A stretch of DNA of 64,000 nt from Gluconacetobacter takamatsuzukensis (lineage in GTDB: Bacteria; Pseudomonadota; Alphaproteobacteria; Acetobacterales; Acetobacteraceae). The notes beneath the pieces were generated by a model. The model was not told the DNA's origin. It did no database searches and saw only the letters and a list, made by a program, of their open reading frames with translations. Positions 44,644-53,922 of the stretch are shown piece by piece. A program made the translations under genes and the position numbers. The stretch lies in contig NZ_JABEQK010000003.1 of the NCBI RefSeq assembly GCF_014174275.1, positions 124,001 to 188,000 on the forward strand, read 5' to 3'. How positions within the stretch are numbered: the first letter of the stretch is position 1; every line of letters starts with the position of its first letter.

Positions 44644-45171
44644 GTGACCGATACGCCTTCCCCCTCTTCTCCCCATTCCGCCTCCCAGGTGCCGCCCCGG
44701 GTCGGGCTGATCATGGGCAGCCAGTCCGACTGGGAAACGATGCGGCACGCCGTATCGGTGCTGGAGGCGCTGGACATCGCGCACGAGGTCCGGATCGTCT
44801 CCGCACACCGCACCCCCGACCGCCTGGCCGAATATGCCCGCACCGCCGCCGCACGCGGGCTGTCGGTCATCATCGCCGGCGCGGGCGGGGCCGCCCACCT
44901 GCCGGGCATGTGCGCGGCCTGGACCATCCTGCCGGTCCTGGGCGTGCCCGTGGAATCCCATGCCCTGAAGGGCATGGACAGCCTGCTGTCGATCGTCCAG
45001 ATGCCCGGCGGCGTGCCCGTCGGCACCCTGGCCATCGGCAAGGCCGGCGCGACCAATGCCGGCCTGATGGCCGCCTCGATCCTGGCCCTGAACGACCCGG
45101 CCCTGTCCGAGCGGCTGTCGGCCTGGCGTCAGGCGCAGACGGATGCGGTCGCGGACAGCCCGTCACGATGA
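44644..45171 (+). CDS. purE: N5-carboxyaminoimidazole ribonucleotide mutase
   Basis: 175-residue class I PurE of de novo purine synthesis; it rearranges N5-CAIR to CAIR. Active-site segments are [11 protein letters not shown] near the N-terminus, [14 protein letters not shown] and [13 protein letters not shown]. The start is a GTG (VTDTPSPSS); no ATG gives a complete protein. Its stop overlaps the purK start (ATGA), the usual purE-purK coupling. Confidence 0.95.
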   Translation: MTDTPSPSSPHSASQVPPRVGLIMGSQSDWETMRHAVSVLEALDIAHEVRIVSAHRTPDRLAEYARTAAARGLSVIIAGAGGAAHLPGMCAAWTILPVLGVPVESHALKGMDSLLSIVQMPGGVPVGTLAIGKAGATNAGLMAASILALNDPALSERLSAWRQAQTDAVADSPSR

Positions 45172-46343
45172 GCACGCCGCCTTCCCCCGCCGCCCTGCCG
45201 CCCGGCGCCGTCCTGGGCATCGTCGGCGGCGGCCAGCTCGGCCGCATGTCCGCCATCGCCGCCGCCCGGCTGGGCTATCGGGCCCATATCCTGACGAACG
45301 AGCCGGACGGGCCGGCGGCCCAGGTCGCCCACGCCGTCACCCTCGGCGCCTATGACGACCCCGACGCCCTGCGCCGCTTCGCCCTGGCCGTCGACGTCGT
45401 CACCTTCGAATTCGAGAATATCAGCGCCGACGGGCTGGAACTGCTGGCCGCCCTGCGCCCGGTGCGCCCGTCCGGCCATATCCTGCGCATCAGCCAGGAT
45501 CGCGTGGCCGAAAAGCGCTTCCTGACCGAAGCCGGCATCCCCGTCGCGCCCTGGCATGAGGTCCGCACGCCCGACGACCTGCCGGCCGCCCGCGCCGGGC
45601 TGGGGCTGCCCTTCATCCTCAAGACCACCCGCCTGGGCTATGACGGCAAGGGGCAGAGCCGCGTCCATCGCGACGAGGACATGCAGCCCGCCTTCGACGC
45701 GCTGGCCCCCCACCCGCTGGTCGCGGAGGGCATGGTCGATTTCGCGTGTGAAGTCAGCGTGATGGTCGCAAGAGGCCTGGACGGCGCGGCAGTCACCTTC
45801 GATGTGACGGAAAACCGCCACCGGAACGGCATCCTCGATCTCAGCCTAGCCCCCGCCCGCGTGCCCGAGACGGTCAGGGACGACGCGCGCGCGATTGCCC
45901 TGCGGATCGCCGATGCGCTGGATCTGGTCGGACTGCTGGGCGTGGAGATGTTCGTCGACCGCGACGGCCAGGTGCTGGTCAACGAGATCGCGCCGCGCCC
46001 GCACAATTCCGGCCACTGGACCATGGATGCCTGCCCGGTCGACCAGTTCGCCATGCATGTGCGCGCGGTCGCCGGCCTGCCCCTGCCCCCGGCCGTCCGG
46101 CATTCCGACGCGGCGATGAAGAACCTGGTCGGCCCCGACGACATGGCGCTCTGGCCGGCCATCGTGGCAACGCCCGGCCTGCTGCCGCATCATTACGGCA
46201 AGACCGAAGCCCGGCCCGGCCGCAAGATGGGGCACGTCAACGTGCTGTTCCCCGCGGGCGGCCTGCCGGGCGAATTCGGCGTCGATGCCGCCCTGGGCCC
46301 GCTGGCCGAAGGGTACGACGTGCTGGACGAATCCGCCGGCTGA
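45168..46343 (+). CDS. purK: N5-carboxyaminoimidazole ribonucleotide synthase
   Basis: 391-residue ATP-grasp enzyme that makes N5-CAIR from AIR, bicarbonate and ATP, the substrate of PurE. The N-terminal motif is [22 protein letters not shown]; the ATP-grasp part shows [14 protein letters not shown] and [20 protein letters not shown]. The start overlaps the purE stop. The gene converges with the aco regulator, with only nine bases between the stops. Confidence 0.95.
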   Translation: MSTPPSPAALPPGAVLGIVGGGQLGRMSAIAAARLGYRAHILTNEPDGPAAQVAHAVTLGAYDDPDALRRFALAVDVVTFEFENISADGLELLAALRPVRPSGHILRISQDRVAEKRFLTEAGIPVAPWHEVRTPDDLPAARAGLGLPFILKTTRLGYDGKGQSRVHRDEDMQPAFDALAPHPLVAEGMVDFACEVSVMVARGLDGAAVTFDVTENRHRNGILDLSLAPARVPETVRDDARAIALRIADALDLVGLLGVEMFVDRDGQVLVNEIAPRPHNSGHWTMDACPVDQFAMHVRAVAGLPLPPAVRHSDAAMKNLVGPDDMALWPAIVATPGLLPHHYGKTEARPGRKMGHVNVLFPAGGLPGEFGVDAALGPLAEGYDVLDESAG

Positions 46344-46352
46344 GAACTGCGC

Positions 46353-47300
46353 CTAGGATTCGGCTTCGATCGACAGGGCCCTGATCTTGCGGTGCAGGGT
46401 CGACCGGCTGATCCCCAGTTGCCGCGCCGCCGCGCTGACATTGCCCCGCGCGGAGGCCAGGGCGGCTTCGACCACGGCCTTCTCGGCGGTGCGAAAGCCA
46501 TCCCGGCCGGGGCCCCGCTCGTCCATCAGGCAGAATTGCAGCTCGTCGCCGTCCTTCAGCCCCATTTCCCGGCGCGCCGCATGGGTGGCACCCACCACGC
46601 GGCGGTCGGCATCCAGCGCCAGCAGCGGCGCCGAAATACCGTCATCCGTCCCCATCGTCACGATCATGTGCCCGCGATAGAGATCGCTGAAACAGCGCGC
46701 CTCGATCCGCCGCGCGGCCTCGGTGATCGTATTGCGGATCAGCGCCACGTCGCGGGCGTCCGGATCGGGATGGTAGGAACTGGCATCCAGCGCCCCCGCC
46801 AGCCGCCCCAGCGCGTCATAGACCGGCACCGCGGTACAGGTCAGGTAGCGCAGATTCACCCGCCAGTGCTGGTTCATATGCACCGTGACGGGCCGCTGCT
46901 CCGCCAGGCAGGTGCCGATGCCGTTGGTCCCTTCCTCGCGCTCGTTCCACCGCGCGCCGGGCCACAGATGCCAGCGCCGGCAGCCGCGCTCGGTGTCCCG
47001 CACGGTCCGGCGGGTCAGCACGGTGCCGGTCCGGTCGGCCAGCAGGACCGCATAGTCCATGTCGCGCACGATCACATGCAGCCGGTCCAGCTCGGCATCG
47101 GCAAACCGCAGCAGCGGTCCGGCCTCGTCGCAGGACTGACGCAGCTCGAAGCACGACATCAGGTCCGACAGGCCCGTCTGTGCCGGGTCCAGGGCATAAT
47201 CGCCCTCGCAGCGTTGCCAGGATGCCGCAAGCATCATGCGGGCGGCGTTGGAGGCCGGAACAGGGCCGGCAACCCATGGTGACGGTATCTGCAACATCAT
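46353..47300 (-). CDS. GAF/Fis-type regulator without AAA+ domain (AcoR-like)
   Basis: 315-residue regulator. Residues about 20-200 match the N-terminal sensory part of AcoR-type activators (ASWQRC, then EEGTNGIGTCLAEQRPVTVHMNQHW of a GAF domain). A PAS-like stretch (LLALDADRRVVGATHAARREMGL) follows, and the C-terminus is a Fis-type helix-turn-helix (ALASARGNVSAAARQLGISRSTLHRKI). The central sigma-54-activating AAA+ ATPase of AcoR is absent, so it cannot work as a classical sigma-54 activator. Divergent from acoA, which it probably regulates. Confidence 0.8.
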   Translation of the reverse strand: MMLQIPSPWVAGPVPASNAARMMLAASWQRCEGDYALDPAQTGLSDLMSCFELRQSCDEAGPLLRFADAELDRLHVIVRDMDYAVLLADRTGTVLTRRTVRDTERGCRRWHLWPGARWNEREEGTNGIGTCLAEQRPVTVHMNQHWRVNLRYLTCTAVPVYDALGRLAGALDASSYHPDPDARDVALIRNTITEAARRIEARCFSDLYRGHMIVTMGTDDGISAPLLALDADRRVVGATHAARREMGLKDGDELQFCLMDERGPGRDGFRTAEKAVVEAALASARGNVSAAARQLGISRSTLHRKIRALSIEAES

Positions 47301-47349
47301 CCGTCTCTTTCGAACGGTTATGGCCTGTGCCTGTTTAACGTGTCCGGCG

Positions 47350-47367
47350 TGTCGCAGGAACGCGACA
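47350..47367. promoter_or_regulatory. Inverted repeat 1 in the aco divergent spacer
   Basis: TGTCGC-AGGAAC-GCGACA, perfect 6-bp arms. About 50 bases before the regulator start, in the 197-base spacer. Candidate operator of the GAF/Fis regulator. Confidence 0.5.
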
Positions 47368-47388
47368 GACCGGACGGACGGCGTCACA

Positions 47389-47405
47389 TATTCGTTATGC
47401 GAATA
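47389..47405. promoter_or_regulatory. Inverted repeat 2 in the aco divergent spacer
   Basis: TATTCG-TTATG-CGAATA, perfect 6-bp arms, about midway between the two genes. Confidence 0.4.
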
Positions 47406-47452
47406 ACAGTCTTTCTTGTCGTCAGGGTCAATCGGCGTTCCCCTGTCCTCAC

Positions 47453-47473
47453 GGATATCGGGATTCGATATCC
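47453..47473. promoter_or_regulatory. Inverted repeat 3 in the aco divergent spacer
   Basis: GGATATC, 7 bases, GATATCC; perfect arms ending 24 bases before the acoA start. May be an operator or a leader hairpin. Confidence 0.45.
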
Positions 47474-47497
47474 CCGGAATAACAGGGAAGATTTCCA

Positions 47498-48463
47498 ATG
47501 CAGATCGCACGGGAAACATTGCTTCGCTCCTATCGGGCCATGCGCACGATCCGCGATTTCGAGGAGCGGCTGCATGTCGAATTCGCCACGGGTGAGATCC
47601 CCGGCTTCGTCCATCTCTATTGCGGCGAGGAAGCGTCCGGGGTCGGCGTCTGCGCCAACCTGACGGATAACGACACCATCTCCAGCACGCATCGCGGTCA
47701 CGGCCACTGCATCGCCAAGGGTGTCGAGGTCTCGGGCATGATGGCCGAGATCTATGGCAAGAGCACCGGCGTCTGCCGGGGCAAGGGCGGATCGATGCAT
47801 ATCGCCGACCTCTCGCGCGGCATGCTGGGCGCCAACGGCATCGTCGGCGGCGGCCCGCCGCTGATGTGCGGCGCGGCCCTGTCGCACAAGACGCTGAAGG
47901 ATGGCGGCGTCGCGGTCGCCTTCTACGGCGACGGCGCGTCCAACGAGGGCAGTACGCTGGAAAGCCTCAATCTCGCCACGGTGTGGAAGCTGCCGGTGGT
48001 CTTCGTGGTGGAAGATAACGGCTATGGCGAGGCCACGGGCTCGTCCTTCGCCGTGGCGGGCACGCAGAAGGCGCGCGCCGAGGGTTTTGGCATGCCCTAC
48101 ATGGAATGCGACGGCTCCGATTTCTTCGCGGTCTACCAGACCGCCGGCGAGGCCATCGCCCATGCCCGCGCCGGCAACGGCCCGGTCATGCTGCATGTGC
48201 ATCTGGCCCGCTGGTACGGCCATTTCGAAGGCGACGCCATGACCTATCGCGCCGCCGGCGAAGTCGCCGAGGCCAAGCGCGACCATGACTGTCTGGAGCT
48301 GTTCCGCAAGAAGGTGACCGAAGCCGGCCTGCTGGAACATTCGGACCTGGACGCGATCGACGAGGCCGTCCGCGACGAGATCGAAAGCTCGGTCATCGCC
48401 GCCAAGGCCGCCCCGCTGCCCGGGCCCGCCGACCTGCTGGCGGACGTCTATGTCCGCTACTGA
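47498..48463 (+). CDS. acoA: Acetoin dehydrogenase E1 component, alpha subunit
   Basis: 321-residue thiamine-diphosphate enzyme subunit. The TPP/magnesium motif is AFYGDGASNEGSTLESLNLA followed by VVEDNGYG. HRGHGHCIAKG and CRGKGGSMHI are typical of E1-alpha. With AcoB it cleaves acetoin and passes the acetyl unit to AcoC. The gene is first in acoA-acoB-acoC, divergent from a GAF/Fis regulator. AGGGAAG lies before the ATG. A pyruvate or other 2-oxo acid substrate cannot be excluded, but the AcoC type favours acetoin. Confidence 0.88.
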   Translation: MQIARETLLRSYRAMRTIRDFEERLHVEFATGEIPGFVHLYCGEEASGVGVCANLTDNDTISSTHRGHGHCIAKGVEVSGMMAEIYGKSTGVCRGKGGSMHIADLSRGMLGANGIVGGGPPLMCGAALSHKTLKDGGVAVAFYGDGASNEGSTLESLNLATVWKLPVVFVVEDNGYGEATGSSFAVAGTQKARAEGFGMPYMECDGSDFFAVYQTAGEAIAHARAGNGPVMLHVHLARWYGHFEGDAMTYRAAGEVAEAKRDHDCLELFRKKVTEAGLLEHSDLDAIDEAVRDEIESSVIAAKAAPLPGPADLLADVYVRY

Positions 48464-48505
48464 GCGCCCCGCCTCCTCCTCCCGCGAGCCAGAAAAGAGA
48501 CAATC

Positions 48506-49534
48506 ATGAGCAAGAAAAGCTTCCGGCAGGCCATCAACGAGGCCATGCGACTGGAAATGCGCCGCGATCCGCGCGTGATCATCATGGGCGAGGACGTGGC
48601 CGGCGGCCAGGGCGGCAGCTCGGGCGTCGTCGATGCCTGGGGCGGCGTGCTAGGCGTCACCAAGGGCCTGTATACGGAATTCGGCCCCGAGCGCGTGCTC
48701 GACACCCCGATCACCGAGGCCTCCTATATCGGTGCCGCTGCCGGCGCCGCCGCCACGGGCCTGCGCCCGGTGGCCGAGCTGATGTTCGTCGATTTCGTCG
48801 GGTGCTGCCTGGACCAGATCATGAACCAGGCCGCCAAGTTCCGCTACATGTTCGGCGGCAAGGCGCGCACGCCGCTGGTGATCCGCGCCATGTTCGGCGC
48901 CGGCTTCAACGCCGCCGCCCAGCACAGCCAGGCGCTCTATCCGCTGTTCACCCACATTCCGGGCCTGAAGGTCGTCATCCCCTCATCCCCCTACGAGGCC
49001 AAGGGGCTGCTGATCGAGGCGATCCGCGACGACGATCCGGTGATCTTCCTCGAACACAAGGTCATGTACGACGACGAGGAAGAAGTGCCCGACGAGGCCT
49101 ACACGATCCCCTTCGGCGAGGCGAACCTGACGCGCGAGGGCGACGACGTGACCATCGTGGCCTTCGGCCGGATGGTGAAGCTGGCCAACGAGGCCGCCGA
49201 CAAGCTGGAACGCCAGGGCATCAGCTGCACCGTGATCGACCCGCGCACGACCTCGCCGCTGGATCGCGACACCATCCTGGATTGCGTGGCCGATACCGGC
49301 CGCCTGGTGATCGTCGACGAATCCAGCCCGCGCTGCAACATGGCCGCCGATATCTCGGCCCTGGTGGCGGAAGAGGCGTTCGACGCCCTCAAGGCGCCGA
49401 TCCGGCGGGTGATTCCGCCCCACACCCCGGTGCCCTTCGCATCGGTGCTGGAATCGCTCTACCTGCCCGATGCCGCGAAGATCGAAGCCGCCGTCAAGGC
49501 CGTCATGAACCATAAAGTCACCGAGGCAGCCTGA
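48506..49534 (+). CDS. acoB: Acetoin dehydrogenase E1 component, beta subunit
   Basis: 342-residue beta subunit, 42 bases after acoA. Signatures: QAINEAMRLEMRRDPRVIIMGEDV, DTPITEASYIGAAAGAA, the cofactor-side region LMFVDFVGCCLDQIMNQAAK and the C-terminal domain CTVIDPRTTSPLDRDTIL. It forms the E1 heterotetramer with AcoA. Confidence 0.9.
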   Translation: MSKKSFRQAINEAMRLEMRRDPRVIIMGEDVAGGQGGSSGVVDAWGGVLGVTKGLYTEFGPERVLDTPITEASYIGAAAGAAATGLRPVAELMFVDFVGCCLDQIMNQAAKFRYMFGGKARTPLVIRAMFGAGFNAAAQHSQALYPLFTHIPGLKVVIPSSPYEAKGLLIEAIRDDDPVIFLEHKVMYDDEEEVPDEAYTIPFGEANLTREGDDVTIVAFGRMVKLANEAADKLERQGISCTVIDPRTTSPLDRDTILDCVADTGRLVIVDESSPRCNMAADISALVAEEAFDALKAPIRRVIPPHTPVPFASVLESLYLPDAAKIEAAVKAVMNHKVTEAA

Positions 49535-49537
49535 ACC

Positions 49538-50659
49538 ATGAACGCTTCCATCATCCCCATCACCATGCCCAAATTCGGTCTGGCGATGACCGAGGGCAAG
49601 CTGGCCGGCTGGATGGTCCGCCCGGGCGCGACCGTCCGCGCCGGTGACGACCTGGCGGATATCGAAACCAGCAAGATCACCAACGCCTACGAAAGCCCGG
49701 CCGCCGGCGTGCTGCGCCGCCAGGTGGCGCAGGAAGGCGAGATGCTGGCCGTCGGCGCGCTGATCGGCGTGCTGGCCGACGCCGATACATCTGACGCCGA
49801 CATCGATGCCTTCATCACGCAGTTCAACGCCGAATTCTCGGCCGGCGCGGCCGAGGACGCCTCCGACACCCCGCCCGAGCCCAGCGTGATCGACGTCAAG
49901 GGGCGCTCGCTGCGGGTCCTGGACATCGGGCATGGCGATGGCGACCCGGTCGTGCTGATCCATGGTTTCGGCGGCGATATCGGCAACTGGCTGTTCAATC
50001 ATGCCGCCCTGGCCTCCGACCGGCGCGTCATCGCCTTCGACCTGCCCGGCCATGGCGGATCGGGCAAGGATGTCGGCCCCGGCTCGCTGGAATTCTTCTC
50101 CTCGGTGGTCGTAGACCTGCTGGATACGCTGGGCATCGGGCGCGCCCATCTGGTGGCCCATTCGCTGGGGGGTGCCGTCGCGCTGACCACGGCCAAGACT
50201 GCCCCGTCGCGCGTGGCCTCGCTGGCCCTGCTCGCGCCCGCCGGCCTCGGTCCGGACATCAACATGGCCTTCATCGACGGCTTCATCACCGCCGACCGCC
50301 AGAAGACCCTGATCCCGGTCCTGTCCTACCTGGTCCATGACAAGGGGCTGATCGGCCGCAAGATGGCCGACGACGTGCTGCGCTACAAGCGGCTGGACGG
50401 CGCGGTCGACGCCCTGCGCCAGATCGCGGCGGCAAACTTCGCCGATGGCCGCCAGACCGACAATCTGCGCCCGGTGCTGGAACATGTTCCGCCGACGCTG
50501 GTCATCTGGGGCAAGGACGACGAAATCCTGCCGTCCAGCCACGCGGCGGACCTGCCGGACGCGATCACGGTCGAAATCCTGCCCGACACCGGCCATATGC
50601 CGCAGATGGAACGGTCGGACGCCGTCAACGGCAAGGTCCGGGCCTTCCTGGCCCACTGA
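49538..50659 (+). CDS. acoC: Acetoin dehydrogenase E2 (dihydrolipoyl acetyltransferase), alpha/beta-hydrolase type
   Basis: 373-residue two-domain protein, 3 bases after acoB. Residues 1-80 are a lipoyl domain with the lipoylated lysine in DIETSKITNAYES (Lys46). Residues about 115-373 are an alpha/beta-hydrolase with LVAHSLGGAVAL (nucleophilic Ser) and DTGHMPQM (His). This lipoyl-plus-hydrolase layout marks AcoC of acetoin complexes, unlike the usual E2 core of pyruvate dehydrogenase. No E3 (lipoamide dehydrogenase) gene follows, so one from another complex may be used. Confidence 0.9.
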   Translation: MNASIIPITMPKFGLAMTEGKLAGWMVRPGATVRAGDDLADIETSKITNAYESPAAGVLRRQVAQEGEMLAVGALIGVLADADTSDADIDAFITQFNAEFSAGAAEDASDTPPEPSVIDVKGRSLRVLDIGHGDGDPVVLIHGFGGDIGNWLFNHAALASDRRVIAFDLPGHGGSGKDVGPGSLEFFSSVVVDLLDTLGIGRAHLVAHSLGGAVALTTAKTAPSRVASLALLAPAGLGPDINMAFIDGFITADRQKTLIPVLSYLVHDKGLIGRKMADDVLRYKRLDGAVDALRQIAAANFADGRQTDNLRPVLEHVPPTLVIWGKDDEILPSSHAADLPDAITVEILPDTGHMPQMERSDAVNGKVRAFLAH

Positions 50660-50676
50660 GCCTCAGGCAGGCAGGC

Positions 50677-50708
50677 GCCCCCTCTCCTCCGCCCGGGCGA
50701 GAGGGGGC
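50677..50708. terminator. Terminator-like hairpin between acoC and glycosyltransferase
   Basis: GCCCCCTCTC (50677-50686) pairs perfectly with GAGAGGGGGC (50699-50708) between two convergent genes. No U-run; bidirectional use is plausible. Confidence 0.55.
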
Positions 50709-50714
50709 TCACCC

Positions 50715-51878
50715 TCAGCCGGGGGGAGTCACCTCCGCCTCCGGGTCGGCGACCTTGCTTTCCTCCCCCTTGCCCAGCAGCGCGGCGACGGCGTTGGCGG
50801 TCACCGTCGCTTCGTCATAGCGTGCCAGGGCACGGTAGCGCCCGGCCTCGCCCATCCGGTATCGCAGGTCCGTATCCCGCACCAGGCGCAGCAGCGCCCG
50901 GGCCAGCGGCGCGACTTCGCCGGGGGGCACCAGCAGGCCGGTGCGTCCGGCTACCACCTGCTCGCGCGGGCCGGGAATTTCGGTGGCCACGACCGGCAGG
51001 CCGCACAGCATCGCTTCGATCACCGACATCGGCAGGCCCTCGAAATGGCTGGGCAGGACGAAGATATCCGCCGCCGCCAGCAGGGCCGGAATATCGCTGC
51101 GATATCCCAGCCGGCGCAGCCGCCCGCCAAGCTCGGCCTCCGCGCGTTCGAAATTCTGGTCCAGCGACGGCCCGTGATCCGAAGCCAGGCGTTCGCCCAC
51201 CACCCAGAGTTCCGCCGCGGAGATCTGCTCCATGGCTTCCAGCAGTTCCGGATATCCTTTGTGGCGCACCAGGCGCGACACGGCGATGATCACCACCGTG
51301 TTCGGAGACACGCCCAATTCCATGCGAACCTGCCGACGCGCAACCGGGTCCGGATGAAAGACGGCCGGATCGCGGCCATTGCCCAGCGCAAGCGGCTTCG
51401 GATGGATCTTCAGGCGCTGCGCGTCCTGCGCTTCCTCCGCCGAGACGGTGAAGTACCGGTTCGTGATCCGGCCGGCCAGCCATTCCAGCCCCAGCGCCAG
51501 GCTGCGCCGCGCTGCCGGGCCGGGCTGGTTGAACAGGAAACCATGGCCGGTATAGGCCACGACCGGAACGCCGCACAGTTTCGCCGCCAGGCGCGCCAGC
51601 AGGCCACTGATCGGCATGTGCGCATGCACGATGTCCGGCTGCTCCTGCCGGATCAGCCGCATCAGCGCCGTCAGGGCCTGAAACTGCGCCAGCGGCGAAA
51701 AAGAGCGCGCCATCGGAACCGTCTCGACACGCAACCCCTCGGCCCGCACCTCGGCCAGCAAGGGCCCGTCCGCGCAGACACCGACGACCTCATGCCCCTG
51801 GGCCCGCAATTCCCGCATCAGGGGCAAAAGAAAATGCCTGAGAGAAAAATCGACGTTGGTAACTTCAAGAATCTTCAT
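50715..51878 (-). CDS. Glycosyltransferase family 4
   Basis: 387-residue GT-B enzyme. The N-terminal domain has VTNVDFSLRHFLLPLMRELRAQGHEVVGVC and DIVHAHMPISGLLARLAAKL; the C-terminal domain has VVIIAVSRLVRHKGYPELLEAM and the EX7E motif in EGLPMSVIEAMLCGLPVVAT, which is where GT4 enzymes bind the sugar nucleotide. The likely role is lipopolysaccharide or exopolysaccharide assembly. The spacer to the next gene (51879-52070) shows nothing recognisable. Confidence 0.88.
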   Translation of the reverse strand: MKILEVTNVDFSLRHFLLPLMRELRAQGHEVVGVCADGPLLAEVRAEGLRVETVPMARSFSPLAQFQALTALMRLIRQEQPDIVHAHMPISGLLARLAAKLCGVPVVAYTGHGFLFNQPGPAARRSLALGLEWLAGRITNRYFTVSAEEAQDAQRLKIHPKPLALGNGRDPAVFHPDPVARRQVRMELGVSPNTVVIIAVSRLVRHKGYPELLEAMEQISAAELWVVGERLASDHGPSLDQNFERAEAELGGRLRRLGYRSDIPALLAAADIFVLPSHFEGLPMSVIEAMLCGLPVVATEIPGPREQVVAGRTGLLVPPGEVAPLARALLRLVRDTDLRYRMGEAGRYRALARYDEATVTANAVAALLGKGEESKVADPEAEVTPPG

Positions 51879-52070
51879 CGTCGCTCACACGGACTCCGTG
51901 CCGACCATCCGAATACCGGGCATTTTTCCATTGGTCTCCACACGATGCCCGTCTCATAGCACCGAGCCACGCCATCCCGGAAATCGGCATGGGCATATCC
52001 GGGGCACGTAGTGCCGGGGCGAGGAACGGCAGACCGCGCCGTCCTTCGCAACCGCCGAGCGGAATCCGAT

Positions 52071-53861
52071 CTAGCCTTCCACCCGCATCAATCCCCAGCG
52101 AACGATCTGGCGCGTCCGCTCCTCGCCGCCCGCACGCATGGCGCGGGGTTTGGGGGCCGGAATATCCGCTGCCTTCGGCCCCGACGCGTCCTTGTCCCCC
52201 GCTTTCTTGTCGCCGACTTCCTTGTCGTCCTCCTTTTCCGGCCCTTCCCCTTCGCCGGGTTGCGGCTCCGCCGCCGTGTCCGGCTGGGTTTCCGCCTCAG
52301 CCGTCGCGTCGTCGCCCGGATGCATGTGGATGACGATCTGGCGTGTCCGTTCGGGCTTCACCCCGCCGCAATAGATGCTTTCCTCGACCGAAAGGGTGCC
52401 GCCATCGGCGCGGAATTTCCAGATCCGTCCCCCGACGTCCAGAATGACGATCTGCCCCTCCGCGTCCCATTCCGCCCCCACCGAGGGATGAAGATGAAAA
52501 CGCAGGTCGAAGGACTGCGCCCGCTCGCCCTCGATGATTTCCTCGCCACGAAGGTCTTCGCCCCCCTCGCCCAGATAGAGCCGGCGCCGCCATGAGGCAC
52601 CGAAGGGAGCGTGATAGCCGTCATGCGACAGATCCAGCCAATGCGCACCGTCCTGGCCCATCTGTTCGGCCGTCACATGCACGGGGCGACGCTGGATACC
52701 GCCCTCGGGCCCGATATCCGAGGACGACCGTCCTTCCAGCACCAGCAGCGAGTGCGCGGCGCTTTCGCGCAAGGCACGCCGCCATTCCGCCGTGGGCCCG
52801 GCACCGCAATTGACGATCACGCGCTGGCGCGCGACCGAGAATTCGAACGACAGCGTCCCGGCATGGGCCAGGGCGTCGAAACCGGCCGGCGGAGGCGCCG
52901 CCGCGTCGACCAGCAGCAGGGACCGGCCGACCTGCAAGCGGATGAAGCCCCCGTCGGGCATGGCGGTCGCCACCACCCGCGAGCGGGTCGATTGCGCCAG
53001 CACCATCTCGATCATCGCGACATTGCCGGCATGGCTGCCGTTGAACAGCGCCAGCCCCCCGTCGCCATGCCGCATCGCCCGCAGCACCGGGCTCATCCGG
53101 TCGAGCGCCAGCGCCAGCGGGTCCGGCAGCGGCAACTGGGCCGCCTGCAACATCGCCCGCATCTCGGCCAGCTCGCGTAGCGCCAGGAACTGGATTTCGG
53201 GGCTGCGCTGGATGTGGCACCCGTCCTGCAACACCTGCCGCGCCAGTTCGGCATCGAGATAGCGCATGAAGCGGGAGAGGAAGCCGGTATGTTCCGGCAT
53301 CGCGATCGCCGCCGCCAGCAGGCCCTTGAAGGCGATCAGCGCCCGCCAGTCATGCGTCTCGGGCGGCAGCAGGGCCGCGATCGTCCGCCCCTCGGCCAGC
53401 AGCCGCTGCATCAGCCGGTGGCGGAACCCGTCATCGGCCGACGCGGCAAAGAAATCGTAATGCCCCAGCCACGAAGCCAGCCGGGCGCCGGTCACGGCGC
53501 AGTCGCGCACCATCGGGTCGGTGGGCGGATGCGCCAGCCAGTCATTGACCAGCGCCCGGGCCTGGAGCCGTGCCGAATCGGTGCCCACGGCGCGCAGGTC
53601 CCGCAGCCAGGTGAAACCATGCAGATAGGCGCGGAACGAATCGGGATAGGACGGATCCTCCCACCGGCCCGGACCGATCCGCCGCGTGATCCCGGCATGG
53701 GTCAGGCTCCCCAGCGCCAATTGCGCCCCGGATGTCGGGTCGCCGGGCCACAGGTCGCGCACGGCATGGACCGGGGCCGCGGGAACGCGCCCCAGACCCG
53801 CCAGCGACGGAAGACGAGCCAGTGAAAGGCGCGCGCCCTCGCTCCAACGTCGCAGGACCAT
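52071..53861 (-). CDS. Heparinase II/III-family protein with a charged C-terminal insertion
   Basis: 596-residue protein. The N-terminal half is an alpha/alpha-toroid (SYPDSFRAYLHGFTWLRDL, PPETHDWRALIAFKGLLAAA), and the C-terminal half is the beta-sheet heparinase II/III domain (LSHDGYHAPFGASWRRRLYL, FDLRFHLHPSV). An acidic/lysine low-complexity stretch of about 80 residues (with EKEDDKEVGDKKAGDKDA) is inserted near the end and is flanked by two copies of ERTRQIV. No signal peptide is seen. Such genes lie near rsmB in many Alphaproteobacteria; here rpe and rsmB are upstream on the same strand. Substrate unknown. Confidence 0.75.
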   Translation of the reverse strand: MVLRRWSEGARLSLARLPSLAGLGRVPAAPVHAVRDLWPGDPTSGAQLALGSLTHAGITRRIGPGRWEDPSYPDSFRAYLHGFTWLRDLRAVGTDSARLQARALVNDWLAHPPTDPMVRDCAVTGARLASWLGHYDFFAASADDGFRHRLMQRLLAEGRTIAALLPPETHDWRALIAFKGLLAAAIAMPEHTGFLSRFMRYLDAELARQVLQDGCHIQRSPEIQFLALRELAEMRAMLQAAQLPLPDPLALALDRMSPVLRAMRHGDGGLALFNGSHAGNVAMIEMVLAQSTRSRVVATAMPDGGFIRLQVGRSLLLVDAAAPPPAGFDALAHAGTLSFEFSVARQRVIVNCGAGPTAEWRRALRESAAHSLLVLEGRSSSDIGPEGGIQRRPVHVTAEQMGQDGAHWLDLSHDGYHAPFGASWRRRLYLGEGGEDLRGEEIIEGERAQSFDLRFHLHPSVGAEWDAEGQIVILDVGGRIWKFRADGGTLSVEESIYCGGVKPERTRQIVIHMHPGDDATAEAETQPDTAAEPQPGEGEGPEKEDDKEVGDKKAGDKDASGPKAADIPAPKPRAMRAGGEERTRQIVRWGLMRVEG

Positions 53862-53922
53862 CAGGCCTCTCTCATTTCATGAGACTGATCCGCCCCCCCC
53901 ATGGATGACGGCCCCGTGTGGA

